From assembly GCF_018860765.1 (NCBI RefSeq), contig NZ_JAHKPV010000019.1, forward strand, positions 315,972 through 379,971: a stretch of DNA of 64,000 nt. The letters run 5' to 3'. Source of the DNA: Marinobacter salexigens (lineage in GTDB: Bacteria > Pseudomonadota > Gammaproteobacteria > Pseudomonadales > Oleiphilaceae). The notes beneath the pieces were generated by a model. That model ran no database searches. It had not been told where the DNA came from and saw nothing but the letters and a program-made list of their open reading frames with translations. Position numbers and translations under genes: made by a program. Below, in pieces: positions 45,339 to 55,234 of the stretch (its first letter is position 1; every line of letters begins with the position of its first letter).

Positions 45339-47054
45339 ATGGCTACCAACAAAAGCAATATCACGCTAACCGGCTTAGCCCGGCGCTTTGTAGACGACGG
45401 GCTGCTTGATGAAGCAACCGCAAAGGATGCCTTTTTACAAGCATCTCAAAATCGTATTCCTTTAATCACCTACCTCACCCAGAATCAACTGGCTGATAGC
45501 GCCAAGCTTGCCTTTTCTGCAGCTATGGAATTCGGGGTGTCGGTGCTGGATCTTTCCTCCTATCTCCCGGAAATGATGCCCGAGGGGGTGGTAGACGAAA
45601 AGCTAGTGCGCAAACACAACGCGCTTCCTCTCTATAAGCGAGGCAACCGTCTTTTCATTGCCGTCTCAGACCCTACCAACCTTCAGGCTCTAGACGAGAT
45701 AAAGTTCAATACCGGGCTGAGCACCGATGCGATTCTGGTGGATGACGCAAAACTTCGAGAGGCGATAGACAAACATCTTGAGTCTCAAGACACCACCATG
45801 GGTGATCTGGACGATACAGATTTGGAGGGTGTCGAAACCGAAGGCGACGATCAAGATGATGATGGCGTCTCTGCGCAAAGCGATGTTGATGACGCCCCTA
45901 TTGTTAAGTATGTGAACAAGATGCTTTTGGACGCCATACGCATTGGCGCTTCAGACATCCACTTTGAGCCGTATGAAAAAGTCTATCGGGTAAGGTATAG
46001 AACAGATGGCATGCTCAAAGAGGTTTCACGCCCCTCTATTAAGCTGGCACCCAAAATATCTGCTCGCGTAAAGATTATGTCGCAAATGGACATATCCGAG
46101 CGCCGAGTACCCCAAGATGGCCGTATCAAAATGAAGCTGTCTAAAACCAAGGCCATCGACTTTCGCGTCAACACCCTGCCAACCCTGTGGGGTGAGAAAA
46201 TAGTGCTTCGAATTCTCGATCCCAGTCAGGCCAAACTTGGTATTGATGCATTGGGTTATGAAGATGACCAGAAACAACTGTACATGGACGCGCTATCTCA
46301 ACCCCAAGGCATGATTCTAGTCACCGGGCCAACCGGCTCAGGCAAAACCGTTTCTTTGTATACTGGCTTGAACATTCTCAACACGGTGGATATTAATATT
46401 TCCACTGCAGAGGACCCCGCAGAAATCAATCTGGAAGGCATCAACCAAGTAAACGTAAACAACCGGGTCGGTTTAGGCTTTGCCGAAGCTTTGCGAGCAT
46501 TTCTACGACAAGACCCGGATGTAATCATGGTCGGTGAGATTCGAGACCTTGAAACCGCGAACATTGCGATCAAGGCAGCCCAAACCGGTCACTTGGTTCT
46601 GTCCACACTGCACACTAATAGCGCAGCAGAAACCCTCACGCGAATGATGAATATGGGCGTACCGGCCTTCAACATCGCAACGTCTGTAAGCTTGATTATT
46701 GCTCAGCGTCTGGGCCGAAGACTTTGCAGTGCCTGCAAGCAACCGGGCGATGTCCCCAAAGACGTCCTTTTGGCCGAAGGCTTCACACAGGAACAAATTG
46801 ATACAGGGTTCACGTTGTACCGCCCCAAGGGCTGTGATAAATGCAATGGTGGGTATAAAGGCCGCGTCGGTATTTACGAGGTGGTTAAAGTTACGGAGCA
46901 ATTGGCTAACATGATTATGGAAGAGGCCAGCTCCATTAAAATTGCAAAGCAGGCTGAGGCCGAGGGCTTCCGGAATTTGCGCCAGTCAGCACTTTTGAAA
47001 GTGATTGAGGGCGTAACCAGCCTTGAGGAAGCCAACCGCGTGACGAAGGATTAA
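45339..47054 (+). CDS. pilB: Type IV pilus extension ATPase PilB
   Basis: 571-residue secretion-superfamily hexameric ATPase that powers pilus assembly at the inner membrane. The N-terminal MshEN-like domain covers residues 1-150, and an acidic linker (EGDDQDDDGVSAQSDVDD) precedes the catalytic core. Walker A is GPTGSGKTVSLYTG near residue 329, the Asp box is SASDIHFEP-like (GASDIHFEPYE), Walker B is DPDVIMVGEIRD and the His box STLHTNSA. The zinc tetracysteine (CSACKQPG ... CDKCNGGYKG) lies near residues 464-505. First gene of pilBCD. Confidence 0.97.
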   Translation: MATNKSNITLTGLARRFVDDGLLDEATAKDAFLQASQNRIPLITYLTQNQLADSAKLAFSAAMEFGVSVLDLSSYLPEMMPEGVVDEKLVRKHNALPLYKRGNRLFIAVSDPTNLQALDEIKFNTGLSTDAILVDDAKLREAIDKHLESQDTTMGDLDDTDLEGVETEGDDQDDDGVSAQSDVDDAPIVKYVNKMLLDAIRIGASDIHFEPYEKVYRVRYRTDGMLKEVSRPSIKLAPKISARVKIMSQMDISERRVPQDGRIKMKLSKTKAIDFRVNTLPTLWGEKIVLRILDPSQAKLGIDALGYEDDQKQLYMDALSQPQGMILVTGPTGSGKTVSLYTGLNILNTVDINISTAEDPAEINLEGINQVNVNNRVGLGFAEALRAFLRQDPDVIMVGEIRDLETANIAIKAAQTGHLVLSTLHTNSAAETLTRMMNMGVPAFNIATSVSLIIAQRLGRRLCSACKQPGDVPKDVLLAEGFTQEQIDTGFTLYRPKGCDKCNGGYKGRVGIYEVVKVTEQLANMIMEEASSIKIAKQAEAEGFRNLRQSALLKVIEGVTSLEEANRVTKD

Positions 47055-47056
47055 TC

Positions 47057-48277
47057 ATGGCAGAGAAATCACAGAAGCTGGAATCGTACCTTTGGGAAGG
47101 TAAAGATCGAAAAGGCAACAATGCTAAGGGCGAGATTGCTGGCTCCAGCTTGGCTCTGGTAAAAGCCCAGCTACGCAAGCAGGGCATCATTCCAGACAAG
47201 GTAAAGAAAAAACCAAAACCATTGTTTGGGGGTAGCAAGAAAATCACCCCCTTCGACATTGCCATGCTCACCCGCCAACTGGCGACCATGATGAAAGCGG
47301 GCGTGCCTCTGGTCCAAAGCTTCGACATAGTTGCGGATGGCCTCGAGAACAAAGGGTTACAGGAACTTGTTATGTCAATCCGGAATGACATTTCTTCCGG
47401 TACCAGTTTTGCAGGGTCGCTCCGTAAGCACCCGAAGTACTTTGACAACCTTTACTGCAACTTGGTGGATTCTGGTGAAAAGGCTGGCGCCTTGGAACAG
47501 ATGTTGGACCGAATTGCTCTTTACCTCGAAAAAACAGAACTACTGAAGAAAAAAGTTAAAAAGGCGATGACCTACCCCATTGCAATTATTGTCGTGGCCA
47601 TCATTGTTACCGCAATCCTATTGGTTAAAGTTGTTCCCCAGTTTGAAAGCCTATTTCAAGGTTTTGGGGCAGAACTACCGGTATTCACCCAGATGGTCGT
47701 GCGACTTTCAGATTGGATGCAGTCTTGGTGGTTTGTAGTGTTAATTAGCATTGTGGGTACAATCTTTCTATTTAAAGAAGCCAAACGTCGCTCACAGATG
47801 TTTTCGGATATCGTAGATAAATACGTTCTTAAGCTACCGGTTATTGGCGAAATTCTCGACAAATCTGCCGTCGCTAAATTTGGCAGGGTTTTGTCTACGA
47901 CCTTTGCGGCGGGCGTGCCACTGGTAGACGCGCTGGACTCCGTCTCGGGTGCGACCGGCAATGCGGTTTACCGGGATGCTGTTAACCATATCAAGAACGA
48001 TGTTTCCAGTGGCACCCAACTACAGGCTTCTATGCGCCAGCAGGATGTTTTCCCCGTGATGGCCGTGCAGTTAACGGCTATTGGTGAGGAGTCCGGTAAT
48101 CTGGACGAGATGCTCGAAAAAGTAGCGGTGCACTATGAAGGCGTGGTTGATGACATGGTGGACAACCTGACGGCGCTGATGGAGCCTATGATTATGGCCG
48201 TGTTGGGCGTGCTTGTGGGTGGGTTGATTGTTGCTATGTATCTGCCGATATTTCAGATGGGTGCGGTTGTGGGGTAA
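47057..48277 (+). CDS. pilC: Type IV pilus inner-membrane platform protein PilC
   Basis: 406 residues with two repeated GspF domains (about 65-190 and 270-395; each has LATMMKAGVPLV or STTFAAGVPLVDAL) and three membrane helices (MTYPIAIIVVAIIVTAILLVKVVPQF, WWFVVLISIVGTIFLF, MIMAVLGVLVGGLIVAMYLPIF). It starts 2 nt after pilB. It couples the PilB motor to the growing pilus. Confidence 0.96.
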   Translation: MAEKSQKLESYLWEGKDRKGNNAKGEIAGSSLALVKAQLRKQGIIPDKVKKKPKPLFGGSKKITPFDIAMLTRQLATMMKAGVPLVQSFDIVADGLENKGLQELVMSIRNDISSGTSFAGSLRKHPKYFDNLYCNLVDSGEKAGALEQMLDRIALYLEKTELLKKKVKKAMTYPIAIIVVAIIVTAILLVKVVPQFESLFQGFGAELPVFTQMVVRLSDWMQSWWFVVLISIVGTIFLFKEAKRRSQMFSDIVDKYVLKLPVIGEILDKSAVAKFGRVLSTTFAAGVPLVDALDSVSGATGNAVYRDAVNHIKNDVSSGTQLQASMRQQDVFPVMAVQLTAIGEESGNLDEMLEKVAVHYEGVVDDMVDNLTALMEPMIMAVLGVLVGGLIVAMYLPIFQMGAVVG

Positions 48278-48286
48278 GAGCCCCGT

Positions 48287-48377
48287 CCCCTCTCCCGCAG
48301 GGGGAGAGGGAGTTTGAAAGACACCCCTCTCCGATACGTCGGACCGCCCCACCCCCTCTCCCGCAAGGGGAGAGGGG
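48287..48377. repeat. REP-like palindromic doublet between pilC and pilD
   Basis: Two similar palindromes, 48287-48310 (arms CCCCTCTCCC and GGGAGAGGG around a GCAG centre) and 48352-48377 (CCCCTCTCCC and GGGGAGAGGGG around GCAA), are separated by 41 nt containing a third CCCCTCTCC half. They fill most of the 129-nt gap in an operon that is usually tight. This is the appearance of a mobile extragenic palindromic (REP/BIME-type) pair. Confidence 0.75.
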
Positions 48378-48406
48378 AGTCAAAACTACAACGCTTGAGC
48401 TTTTGA

Positions 48407-49282
48407 ATGGCTACCTTAGATATCCTTCTCTCGACACCTTGGCTTTTGTACTTTGTTGTTACTTTCGTTTCTCTGTGCATCGGTAGCTTTTTGAATGTGG
48501 TGATTCTTCGCCTGCCGAAGATGATGCAGCAAGAATGGCGTTGCCAGTGCGAGGCCTTTTTGGAGGTCGCCGAGGGTGAACGCAAGCAGGAAGAGCGAGT
48601 TACGCTTTCCAGCCCTGCTTCTACCTGCCCTTCTTGCGGACATAAGATTCGCGCTTGGGAGAACATTCCGGTTGTCAGCTACCTGCTTCTTGGTGGTAAG
48701 TGCAGCGGTTGTAAGTCGCACATTTCTATTCGTTACCCGCTCATAGAAGCAGTTACGGCGCTATTTTCGGTGTTGACAATTGTGATCCTCGGCCCTTCGG
48801 CAACCGCTTTGTGGGCGCTGCTACTGGTGTGGGCGCTGGTTGCGCTTACGGTGATTGATTTCGATACTCAGTTGCTGCCAGACAGCATCACCCTGCCCTT
48901 AATGTGGCTCGGGTTAGTTTTGAGTTATTTCGGTTTTCTTGGTGAGTTCACCAGCGCTTTTTGGGGTGCGGTGATTGGTTACCTTTCTCTCTGGTCTGTT
49001 TACTGGCTATTTAAGCTTGCCACCGGTAAAGAGGGCATGGGGCATGGGGATTTCAAGTTGCTTGCCGCTTTGGGTGCCTGGCTGGGCTGGGAGTTGCTGC
49101 CCGCGATTATTTTGCTGTCATCACTCGTGGGTGCAGTGGTGGGTATTAGCTTAATGGTCTTTAAGAAGCACGGACGCGAGGTGCCAATTCCGTTTGGGCC
49201 TTATTTGGCGGCGGCCGGATTGCTGTGTTTGTGGTTCGGCGCGGAAATCCAAGCACTTTGGTTCGGGCTGCTGGGCGCATGA
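48407..49282 (+). CDS. pilD: Prepilin peptidase/N-methyltransferase PilD
   Basis: 291-residue polytopic inner-membrane aspartic protease. It cleaves prepilin leaders and methylates the new N-terminal Phe. The cytoplasmic zinc site has CPSC (Cys74, Cys77) and CSGC (Cys99, Cys102). The catalytic aspartates lie in TVIDFDTQLLPD (Asp151) and GMGHGDFKLLAALG (Asp215). It would process both pilins in this window. It overlaps coaE by 4 nt (ATGA). Confidence 0.96.
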   Translation: MATLDILLSTPWLLYFVVTFVSLCIGSFLNVVILRLPKMMQQEWRCQCEAFLEVAEGERKQEERVTLSSPASTCPSCGHKIRAWENIPVVSYLLLGGKCSGCKSHISIRYPLIEAVTALFSVLTIVILGPSATALWALLLVWALVALTVIDFDTQLLPDSITLPLMWLGLVLSYFGFLGEFTSAFWGAVIGYLSLWSVYWLFKLATGKEGMGHGDFKLLAALGAWLGWELLPAIILLSSLVGAVVGISLMVFKKHGREVPIPFGPYLAAAGLLCLWFGAEIQALWFGLLGA

Positions 49283-49890
49283 CGGATCAACCGGTGGTTA
49301 TAGGCCTAACAGGGGGCATTGGTTCCGGAAAATCTACGGTTGCGCGGCAGTTCGGCAGTTTGGGAGTGCACTGGGTAGATGCAGACGATGTGGCCCGCGA
49401 GGTGGTTGAACCGGGCACTCCGGCGCTGGCCGCCATTGCCGAGCACTTCGGGGCAGGCATTCTTACGGATAAGGGCAGTTTGGATAGAGCCCACCTGCGG
49501 CAAATCGTGTTTGAGCAGCCAGAGCAGCGTGTGTGGTTGGAAGGTCTGTTGCATCCGATTATCCGCGAGGAGTTGATTCGCCAGTTCCATCCGCAAGACT
49601 ATAAGTTGCCTTATGTTCTTCTGGTATCGCCTCTGCTATTGGAAACCGACCAACATAATCTGGTGGAGCAGGTGCTGGTAGTGGACGTGCCAGTGGAGGT
49701 GCAGATACAGCGCACTATGGGGCGCGATACCAACTCCCGGGAGCAGGTGGAGCGCATTATTGCCGCTCAGATGCCCCGCGAGCAACGGCTTGCCCGTGCA
49801 GATGTTGTCATTAATAATAACCAACCTTCCAACAAGGTTGCAGCCGAGGTTCGTGCATTACATGAAGCATTCATGGTGGACTTTGGCTGA
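49279..49890 (+). CDS. coaE: Dephospho-CoA kinase
   Basis: 203 residues when started at the ATG at 49279, which overlaps the pilD TGA (ATGA) and puts the P-loop GLTGGIGSGKST at residues 9-20, as expected. It catalyses the last step of coenzyme A synthesis. GVHWVDADDVAREVVEPG and the lid region RTMGRDTNSREQVERIIAAQMPREQRLARAD are typical. The pilD-coaE order is common in gammaproteobacteria. Confidence 0.95.
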   Translation: MTDQPVVIGLTGGIGSGKSTVARQFGSLGVHWVDADDVAREVVEPGTPALAAIAEHFGAGILTDKGSLDRAHLRQIVFEQPEQRVWLEGLLHPIIREELIRQFHPQDYKLPYVLLVSPLLLETDQHNLVEQVLVVDVPVEVQIQRTMGRDTNSREQVERIIAAQMPREQRLARADVVINNNQPSNKVAAEVRALHEAFMVDFG

Positions 49891-49912
49891 TCGGCATTAC
49901 TTCGTGCGTGGT

Positions 49913-51013
49913 ATGAAGAGCAGCATCAGGAACGGTATCGGCCTCACTTTTGCTGGGTCAATAACCATCCTACTCTTCTTAATCAGTGCAAAAAGCTATG
50001 GCGCGGAGCCTGTGTTTGAGATGCAAGAGCGCTCTATTTCAAGCGCCTTGTTGCCCGAAAAGCTACCCCTGTCTTTCTATACGTTTGATCCAGACGAGTA
50101 TTGGGCTGAGCCTGAGGATTCTTATTGGCTGGATTTCAGTAACTTTATTTTGCGCCAAGAGCGTATACAAGGGCCAAAGGTTCAGGCTCTTGGCCAGTGG
50201 GCAGATAGGACACTTTCCGGCGAAGCCCACAGATTGCCAACCAACGACAGTTACTTGCGCGTAGGCTTCGCTACAGAATCCGAATACGGCGACCCGGCGC
50301 AATTCGAGCCGGAAGTTCGGTTCCGGCTGGATATACCCACAACCAAACGCAAGTTACGCTTGGTTATTGAAAGTGAAAGCGACGAGCTAATTCCTCTGGA
50401 AGAGCGCCAACGCGACCGCCAGCTTACGGAGCCAGACCGTTCAGAAACTCAAACCACCGGCGCTTTGCGGTACATCTCGGAAATTGGCGATGCCATCAAT
50501 CTATCTAATGATGTGGGTGCGCGTTTACGTTTTCCGCCGGATGCTTTTTGGCGGGCAACGGCAGAGAAGCGCTGGAAGCTGGATGAGGATTGGGGGCTTA
50601 GAGCCCAGCAGAGGTTTTACTATTATCACCAAGACGGTTGGGGCGCCCGCTCTATGATCCGTGCGGCCCGAAATGTTGGCAATGATTGGTTTTTCAGGTC
50701 CAGCGCTGAACTGGAATGGGTTCATCGCAAAAGAAAGTTTGAGGCAGCGCAAATTTTTAGTGTTCGCAAACGGCTCAGTAACCGCTCGATAATCACGCCC
50801 CGCGTGGGTGTACTTGGTGAAAGCCAGCCGAGCTGGCGCACCACTTCGGCCTTTGCTGATCTCACTTGGCGCTACAGGTTGCACAGCGACTGGTTGTTTG
50901 CTGAGCTGATTCCGGCGCTCACCTTTCCCAGAGAACGCAATTTTAAAGACCAAGGTTCGGTACTCTTTCGTATCGAGATGTTTTTTTCCGGTAGCATTAA
51001 CCCAGACTTTTAA
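49913..51013 (+). CDS. Predicted outer-membrane protein, unknown function
   Basis: 366 residues from the ATG at 49913, chosen because it begins a signal peptide (MKSSIRNGIGLTFAGSITILLFLISAKSYGA); the open frame extends upstream into coaE but without a signal. The mature part is rich in aromatic and alternating residues (LRAQQRFYYYHQDGWG, LRYISEIGDAINLSNDVGARLRF, SVLFRIEMFFSGSINPDF) and ends in Phe, all typical of a beta-barrel. I do not recognise a family. It lies 22 nt after coaE and 5 nt before trmO, so it is part of this operon. Confidence 0.7.
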   Translation: MKSSIRNGIGLTFAGSITILLFLISAKSYGAEPVFEMQERSISSALLPEKLPLSFYTFDPDEYWAEPEDSYWLDFSNFILRQERIQGPKVQALGQWADRTLSGEAHRLPTNDSYLRVGFATESEYGDPAQFEPEVRFRLDIPTTKRKLRLVIESESDELIPLEERQRDRQLTEPDRSETQTTGALRYISEIGDAINLSNDVGARLRFPPDAFWRATAEKRWKLDEDWGLRAQQRFYYYHQDGWGARSMIRAARNVGNDWFFRSSAELEWVHRKRKFEAAQIFSVRKRLSNRSIITPRVGVLGESQPSWRTTSAFADLTWRYRLHSDWLFAELIPALTFPRERNFKDQGSVLFRIEMFFSGSINPDF

Positions 51014-51018
51014 CGCCC

Positions 51019-51762
51019 ATGCCCCGACACCATGCCATCCCAGCAGCAGAAGCCTTGGCTTTGAATCCCATTGCCATCACCCACTCTTGTTTTAAGGATA
51101 AGTTCGGGGTTCCAAGGCAGCCCGGGCTTACCCGTTATGCCAGAGCCGATCTTATAATCCAACCGCCTTATGATCGTGAAGATGCCTTTCGAGGCTTGGA
51201 GACGGCTAGCCACCTTTGGTTAATCTTTCAGTTTCACGAAGCCGTGCGGGCAGAGTGGCGGCCGGTGGTTCGGCCTCCTCGCCTTGGAGGTAATCAAAAA
51301 ATGGGCGTATTCGCCAGCCGGTCCCCCTTTCGGCCGAACAGTTTGGGGCTTTCTGTGGTGCGCAACGAAGGGCTTGTGCGCAAAAATGGCAAACTGGCCC
51401 TACAGATCAGCGACCACGATCTGATTGATGGCACGCCTATTCTCGACATTAAACCCTACCTGCCGTTTGCAGACTCAATACCTGACGCAAGCCTTGGCTG
51501 GGCCGAATCTGCACCCACAGAAAGGCTGGAGGTTGTGTTTCTGCCAGAGGCAGACGCCCAGCTTGCAGAACTTTCACAGGTGCACTATCCCGATTTTAAG
51601 TTGTTGATTACCGATGTAGTGAGCTACGACCCTCGCCCGTCATTCCGGCGGGGCCGCGACGAGGAACGGATATACGGCGCACATCTTTACGATTTGAACG
51701 TTAGGTTTCGGTTTGTAAATGATGATTCACACAAGCGTGTCGAAGTGCTGACGGTCTGTTAA
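51019..51762 (+). CDS. trmO: tRNA (N6-threonylcarbamoyladenosine37-N6)-methyltransferase TrmO
   Basis: 247 residues of the TsaA/YaeB family, which methylates t6A37 of threonine tRNAs to m6t6A using SAM. The N-terminal TsaA barrel includes IAITHSCFKDKFGVPRQPGL, HLWLIFQFHEA, and the family signature KMGVFASRSPFRPNSLGLSVV near residues 94-114. GTPILDIKPYLPFADS is the next conserved stretch. The C-terminal domain ends VRFRFVNDDSHKRVEVLTV. It lies 5 nt after the outer-membrane protein gene. Confidence 0.94.
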   Translation: MPRHHAIPAAEALALNPIAITHSCFKDKFGVPRQPGLTRYARADLIIQPPYDREDAFRGLETASHLWLIFQFHEAVRAEWRPVVRPPRLGGNQKMGVFASRSPFRPNSLGLSVVRNEGLVRKNGKLALQISDHDLIDGTPILDIKPYLPFADSIPDASLGWAESAPTERLEVVFLPEADAQLAELSQVHYPDFKLLITDVVSYDPRPSFRRGRDEERIYGAHLYDLNVRFRFVNDDSHKRVEVLTVC

Positions 51763-51769
51763 ACTCGCG

Positions 51770-54154
51770 TTGACGATTTTTCAGTCGACACAGGGAATTT
51801 GTGCCTTGCCTTCAACCCGGTTTTTCTCGCGTTTGGGTATTCGGCCGCTCGCAATGCGGCTGCTTGCATACGTATTACTGTTCAGCCTGATCATCTCGCT
51901 GGTAGCCACCGGCGTGCAGATGATTGGTGAGTTCGAACGCCGAAAATCGGACCTTCAAGAGACTCAAAAACGCGCCGCAGGCCTAGTTTCAGGCGCCATG
52001 AGCAACAATATCTGGCTGATGAACTTCAGCGAAGTGGCTAACAGCTTGGATGACATGCGGGCGGTAGAAGCCATTCATTACGCCAGAGTTGTCACCTCAA
52101 CCGGTGAGCAGTTCACCACCGGAAGCTACCCGGAAGGCCGGGTTATATCCCAAACGTTCCCGCTGATATTCAACCGATCCACCTTCCGAGGCCCGGAAGA
52201 TGTGGGCACTCTAACTCTTACCTCTTCCGTAGAACAAGTGTATTCAGACCTTCGCAATCGGGCGCTGATCAATCTTTTGTTCCAGTCAATCGTGGTGATG
52301 CTGGGTACTCTGGGGCTAGTGGTGATCGTTCGTCTTATGCTTTCCCGCCACTTGGAATCGATGGCTGATTACGCCGCCAAGCTTAATTTGGACGCATTGG
52401 TCGATCCACTGCAACTCAAGCGCAAGCCGCCCCGAACCCCGGATGAGCTGTCTGAGCTTGAGCACGCGCTTAATAAAATGCGCCTGCAAATTCTTGAAGA
52501 TACCCGCTCACTCCGGCAAGCCACTCTGCAGTCGCAAGGTGAGCGAGATGAGGCTATTCAGGCCAACCGTGCGAAAAATCAATTTCTGGCCAATGTGAGC
52601 CATGAGTTGCGCACGCCTTTGCAGTCAGTGCTCGGCTACGCCAACCTGCTTACAGATACACCGCTGGATCAGGAACAACGAGACTACGTACACACGCTGC
52701 TCAACGCCTCTGAAAGCCTCTCTGCCATTATTAATGACCTTCTCGACATATCCAGCATGGAAGCCCAAAAACTGGTGCTTGAGAAGATTCCTTTCGACTT
52801 GCGGGAGACTCTAAACGACTTGGTGCACATGCTTGGCGGGCGCGCCCGCGAAAAAGGACTCGCACTGGAGTTGCGCATTGAGGAAGAGTTGCCCTGGGCC
52901 TTGCGGGGGGATCCAGCACGCATTCGGCAAGTGCTCATAAATCTGGTGTCTAATGCAATTAAATTCACAGATTCAGGGCATGTTCTGATCAGTATTGAGG
53001 TGCTGGGGCGGCGCGACGATAAGGTTCGCCTGCGCTTGGCCGTGGAAGATACCGGTATTGGTATCAACCCGGAAGATTTGCCGCTAGTGTACGAGCCCTA
53101 TGTTCAACTGGGCCAGAGATTTCAGCGCCAACTTCCCGGTGCCGGGCTTGGGCTAACGATTTGCCGCCAACTCGTCACTCTAATGCAGGGTTCTTTAGAT
53201 GTGGAAAGCCGGCCCGGTGAAGGCTCTACGTTTTGGGTTGAACTAACACTACCCACCGCGCCCGAGAGCACAGCAAGGGTGCGCCCGGATGCACGTATGA
53301 TTCGAGGCAAGCGTGTTCTTGTGGCGGATTCCTACGAGCTGTCCCGAAAAATTACGCTGGAAATGCTGTCGCGCCACGAGGTTCACATAGAGGCTGTAAA
53401 GTCCGCTGGGGAAGCCCTTACATCGTTACGCTTGGCGTTCGATAATCAGGAGCCGTTTGATGCCATTATTCTGGACGGCTTTTTGCCGGATATGGACAGC
53501 GACTTGCTTTGCAAGCAGGTTCGAGACAATTCCCTGTGGGCCGATACACGGCTCCTCATTCTCTCTTCAAACCCCCAACGCGGCGATGCCGAGCACTTCC
53601 GTCAGGCGGGTGCAGATGCGTTTCTCAGCAAGTCTCTGCGGGAGTCTTGCCTAACGCCTATTCTCAATAAACTTTTTGAAGATCTATCAAAGGGTAAGCG
53701 ACGCTTCCGTACCCGGTTTTCCCTTCAGGCCAGCCATGAAACGGGCAAACACCCAAAGCTGGAGTTGCGCCGCATGAAGGTATTACTGGTAGAAGATAAC
53801 CCGGTAAACCGAACCCTTACCCGCAGGCTATTAGAGAAGCTTGGCTGCGAAGTGATGACAGCCAATGACGGTGAGGCGGCAAACAGCCTGTGGCAACTGC
53901 ATGCATTTGACCTTGTTTTTATGGACTGCATAATGCCCAAAGTTGATGGCTTTGAAGCGACCCGGCGTCTCCGCACCTGGGAAGCAACCCACAACCGCAC
54001 CAGAGTGCCAGTGGTGGCGCTCACAGCCAGCGCCATGGAAGAAGATGAAGAACGCTGCCGCCGCGCAGGCATGGACTCTTTTGTTGCCAAGCCTGTTAAC
54101 ATTGAAACGTTGCGGGCAGTGCTGGACCAATACGCCCGTGGAGCTTCGAAATGA
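51770..54154 (+). CDS. BarA-like hybrid sensor histidine kinase
   Basis: Up to 794 residues. The frame opens at a TTG (51770), 7 nt after trmO; a TTG at 51806 with AGGGAA upstream or the ATG at 51854 directly before the first helix are alternatives. It has TM1 near residues 29-50 and TM2 near residues 168-190, with a periplasmic sensor domain of about 115 residues between. HisKA is [20 protein letters not shown] with His about 277, and the HATPase is [18 protein letters not shown] ... [15 protein letters not shown]. There are two receiver domains: about 515-640 ([14 protein letters not shown]) and about 669-790 ([20 protein letters not shown], Asp about 718). There is no HPt domain. The stimulus is unknown. 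Confidence 0.9.
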   Translation: MTIFQSTQGICALPSTRFFSRLGIRPLAMRLLAYVLLFSLIISLVATGVQMIGEFERRKSDLQETQKRAAGLVSGAMSNNIWLMNFSEVANSLDDMRAVEAIHYARVVTSTGEQFTTGSYPEGRVISQTFPLIFNRSTFRGPEDVGTLTLTSSVEQVYSDLRNRALINLLFQSIVVMLGTLGLVVIVRLMLSRHLESMADYAAKLNLDALVDPLQLKRKPPRTPDELSELEHALNKMRLQILEDTRSLRQATLQSQGERDEAIQANRAKNQFLANVSHELRTPLQSVLGYANLLTDTPLDQEQRDYVHTLLNASESLSAIINDLLDISSMEAQKLVLEKIPFDLRETLNDLVHMLGGRAREKGLALELRIEEELPWALRGDPARIRQVLINLVSNAIKFTDSGHVLISIEVLGRRDDKVRLRLAVEDTGIGINPEDLPLVYEPYVQLGQRFQRQLPGAGLGLTICRQLVTLMQGSLDVESRPGEGSTFWVELTLPTAPESTARVRPDARMIRGKRVLVADSYELSRKITLEMLSRHEVHIEAVKSAGEALTSLRLAFDNQEPFDAIILDGFLPDMDSDLLCKQVRDNSLWADTRLLILSSNPQRGDAEHFRQAGADAFLSKSLRESCLTPILNKLFEDLSKGKRRFRTRFSLQASHETGKHPKLELRRMKVLLVEDNPVNRTLTRRLLEKLGCEVMTANDGEAANSLWQLHAFDLVFMDCIMPKVDGFEATRRLRTWEATHNRTRVPVVALTASAMEEDEERCRRAGMDSFVAKPVNIETLRAVLDQYARGASK

Positions 54155-54339
54155 ACGTAAACTGCCCTACCTGCAAGAAATCCGTGGAATGGAAAGACAC
54201 CAACCCTTGGCGCCCATTTTGCTCGGAGCGCTGCAAGCTCATTGATTTTGGCGCCTGGGCCAACGAGGAATATCGGGTTCCTGCAGAAACGGCTTCACCA
54301 GACGACCTTGATCAAGGCGGCGACACAACCCGCCATTAA
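54151..54339 (+). CDS. yacG: DNA gyrase inhibitor/zinc protein YacG
   Basis: 62-residue zinc protein. The pattern [11 protein letters not shown] and [21 protein letters not shown] gives the four zinc cysteines in the usual C-x2-C ... C-x3-C order. YacG binds GyrB and inhibits DNA gyrase in E. coli. It overlaps the kinase stop codon by 4 nt (ATGA). The pilD-coaE-yacG order of relatives is here interrupted by three genes. Confidence 0.95.
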   Translation: MNVNCPTCKKSVEWKDTNPWRPFCSERCKLIDFGAWANEEYRVPAETASPDDLDQGGDTTRH

Positions 54340-54387
54340 ACCCTCTAACCCGATATCGCCTTAAATTTACCTTAAGTTTAAAACGTG

Positions 54388-54405
54388 ACTTACATGCTTG
54401 TAAGT
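54388..54405. repeat. Short inverted repeat upstream of the YfaZ-like gene
   Basis: ACTTACA (54388-54394) and TGTAAGT (54399-54405) form a perfect 7-bp inverted repeat with a 4-nt loop. It lies in the 170-nt gap between yacG and the YfaZ-like gene with no T-run, so it is an operator or a transcript hairpin rather than a terminator. Confidence 0.4.
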
Positions 54406-54509
54406 TGTGGTGCAGCTGGTAGCCCGTTACCATTCCGACTGTAACATCTATCGTTAATGTCGGCAGATTCCGGCTTGTTACTCGCACCGTAAATTTATAA
54501 GGTAAAAGT

Positions 54510-55070
54510 ATGAACGTATTCCGCGTTTCCGTATTGGTTCTTTCTCTGGCTTCGGCCCCTGTGCTTGCAAGCGATTTGGACCTGAGCCTAACCAACGACT
54601 CCGTAAAGGGGCAGGTTAATTTTTTCGGAAACAATAGCGATCTTCAACTGGGTGCTGGCTACACCTATCATGAAGGCAGTCGCCACATTGGTAATATCGA
54701 CTTTCATGCCCAAGGTCGCACGGCTTTGGGCAATTTACCCACAACGGCTGGCATTGGCATGCGCGGCATTGTTTGGGATCAGGACCGTGCCGACGGTGGC
54801 GCAGTGGGGCTCGGTGGCTTTGCAACGGTGAATATCCCTAAAGCGCCCGGTCTGTCATTCACTGGCGGCCTGCATTACGCGCCGAGCATTCTATCGTTTG
54901 GTGACTCTGACGATATGACGAGTCTTGAACTGCGCGCCAGTTACCGGGTTATTCGTAATGCAGAGGTGTTTGCGGGTTACCGTTACCTGAATACTGAGCT
55001 GGACTTTCCATCCAACCCTGACGTAAACCTCGATGAAGGTGTTATGGCTGGCATGAAGATTTTCTTCTAA
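54510..55070 (+). CDS. YfaZ family outer-membrane protein
   Basis: 186 residues with signal peptide MNVFRVSVLVLSLASAPVLA. The mature part is a small beta-barrel: DLDLSLTNDSVKGQVNF, GAGYTYHEGSRHIGNIDF, ELRASYRVIRNAEVFAGYRYL, and a terminal Phe (AGMKIFF). The pattern agrees with YfaZ-like proteins of unknown function. It has its own promoter region and a terminator and stands alone. Confidence 0.82.
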   Translation: MNVFRVSVLVLSLASAPVLASDLDLSLTNDSVKGQVNFFGNNSDLQLGAGYTYHEGSRHIGNIDFHAQGRTALGNLPTTAGIGMRGIVWDQDRADGGAVGLGGFATVNIPKAPGLSFTGGLHYAPSILSFGDSDDMTSLELRASYRVIRNAEVFAGYRYLNTELDFPSNPDVNLDEGVMAGMKIFF

Positions 55071-55091
55071 ACCAGTTATCACCTCAAACAG

Positions 55092-55120
55092 AACAGGCGT
55101 CCAACATTGGCCGCCTGTTT
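55092..55120 (+). terminator. Terminator of the YfaZ-like gene
   Basis: AACAGGCG and CGCCTGTT pair perfectly over 8 bp with a 12-nt loop and run into TTT. It begins 21 nt past the stop codon. Confidence 0.7.
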
Positions 55121-55234
55121 CGTGCCCTTACTCACGCTTTACCAAAACCTGCACTGTTAGACTGGCTGTCAGCAATTTCAAGATCACCACTACACTCTCT
55201 ATCATCAATACCGCTTTAGCACGGGCAGCCTGAT

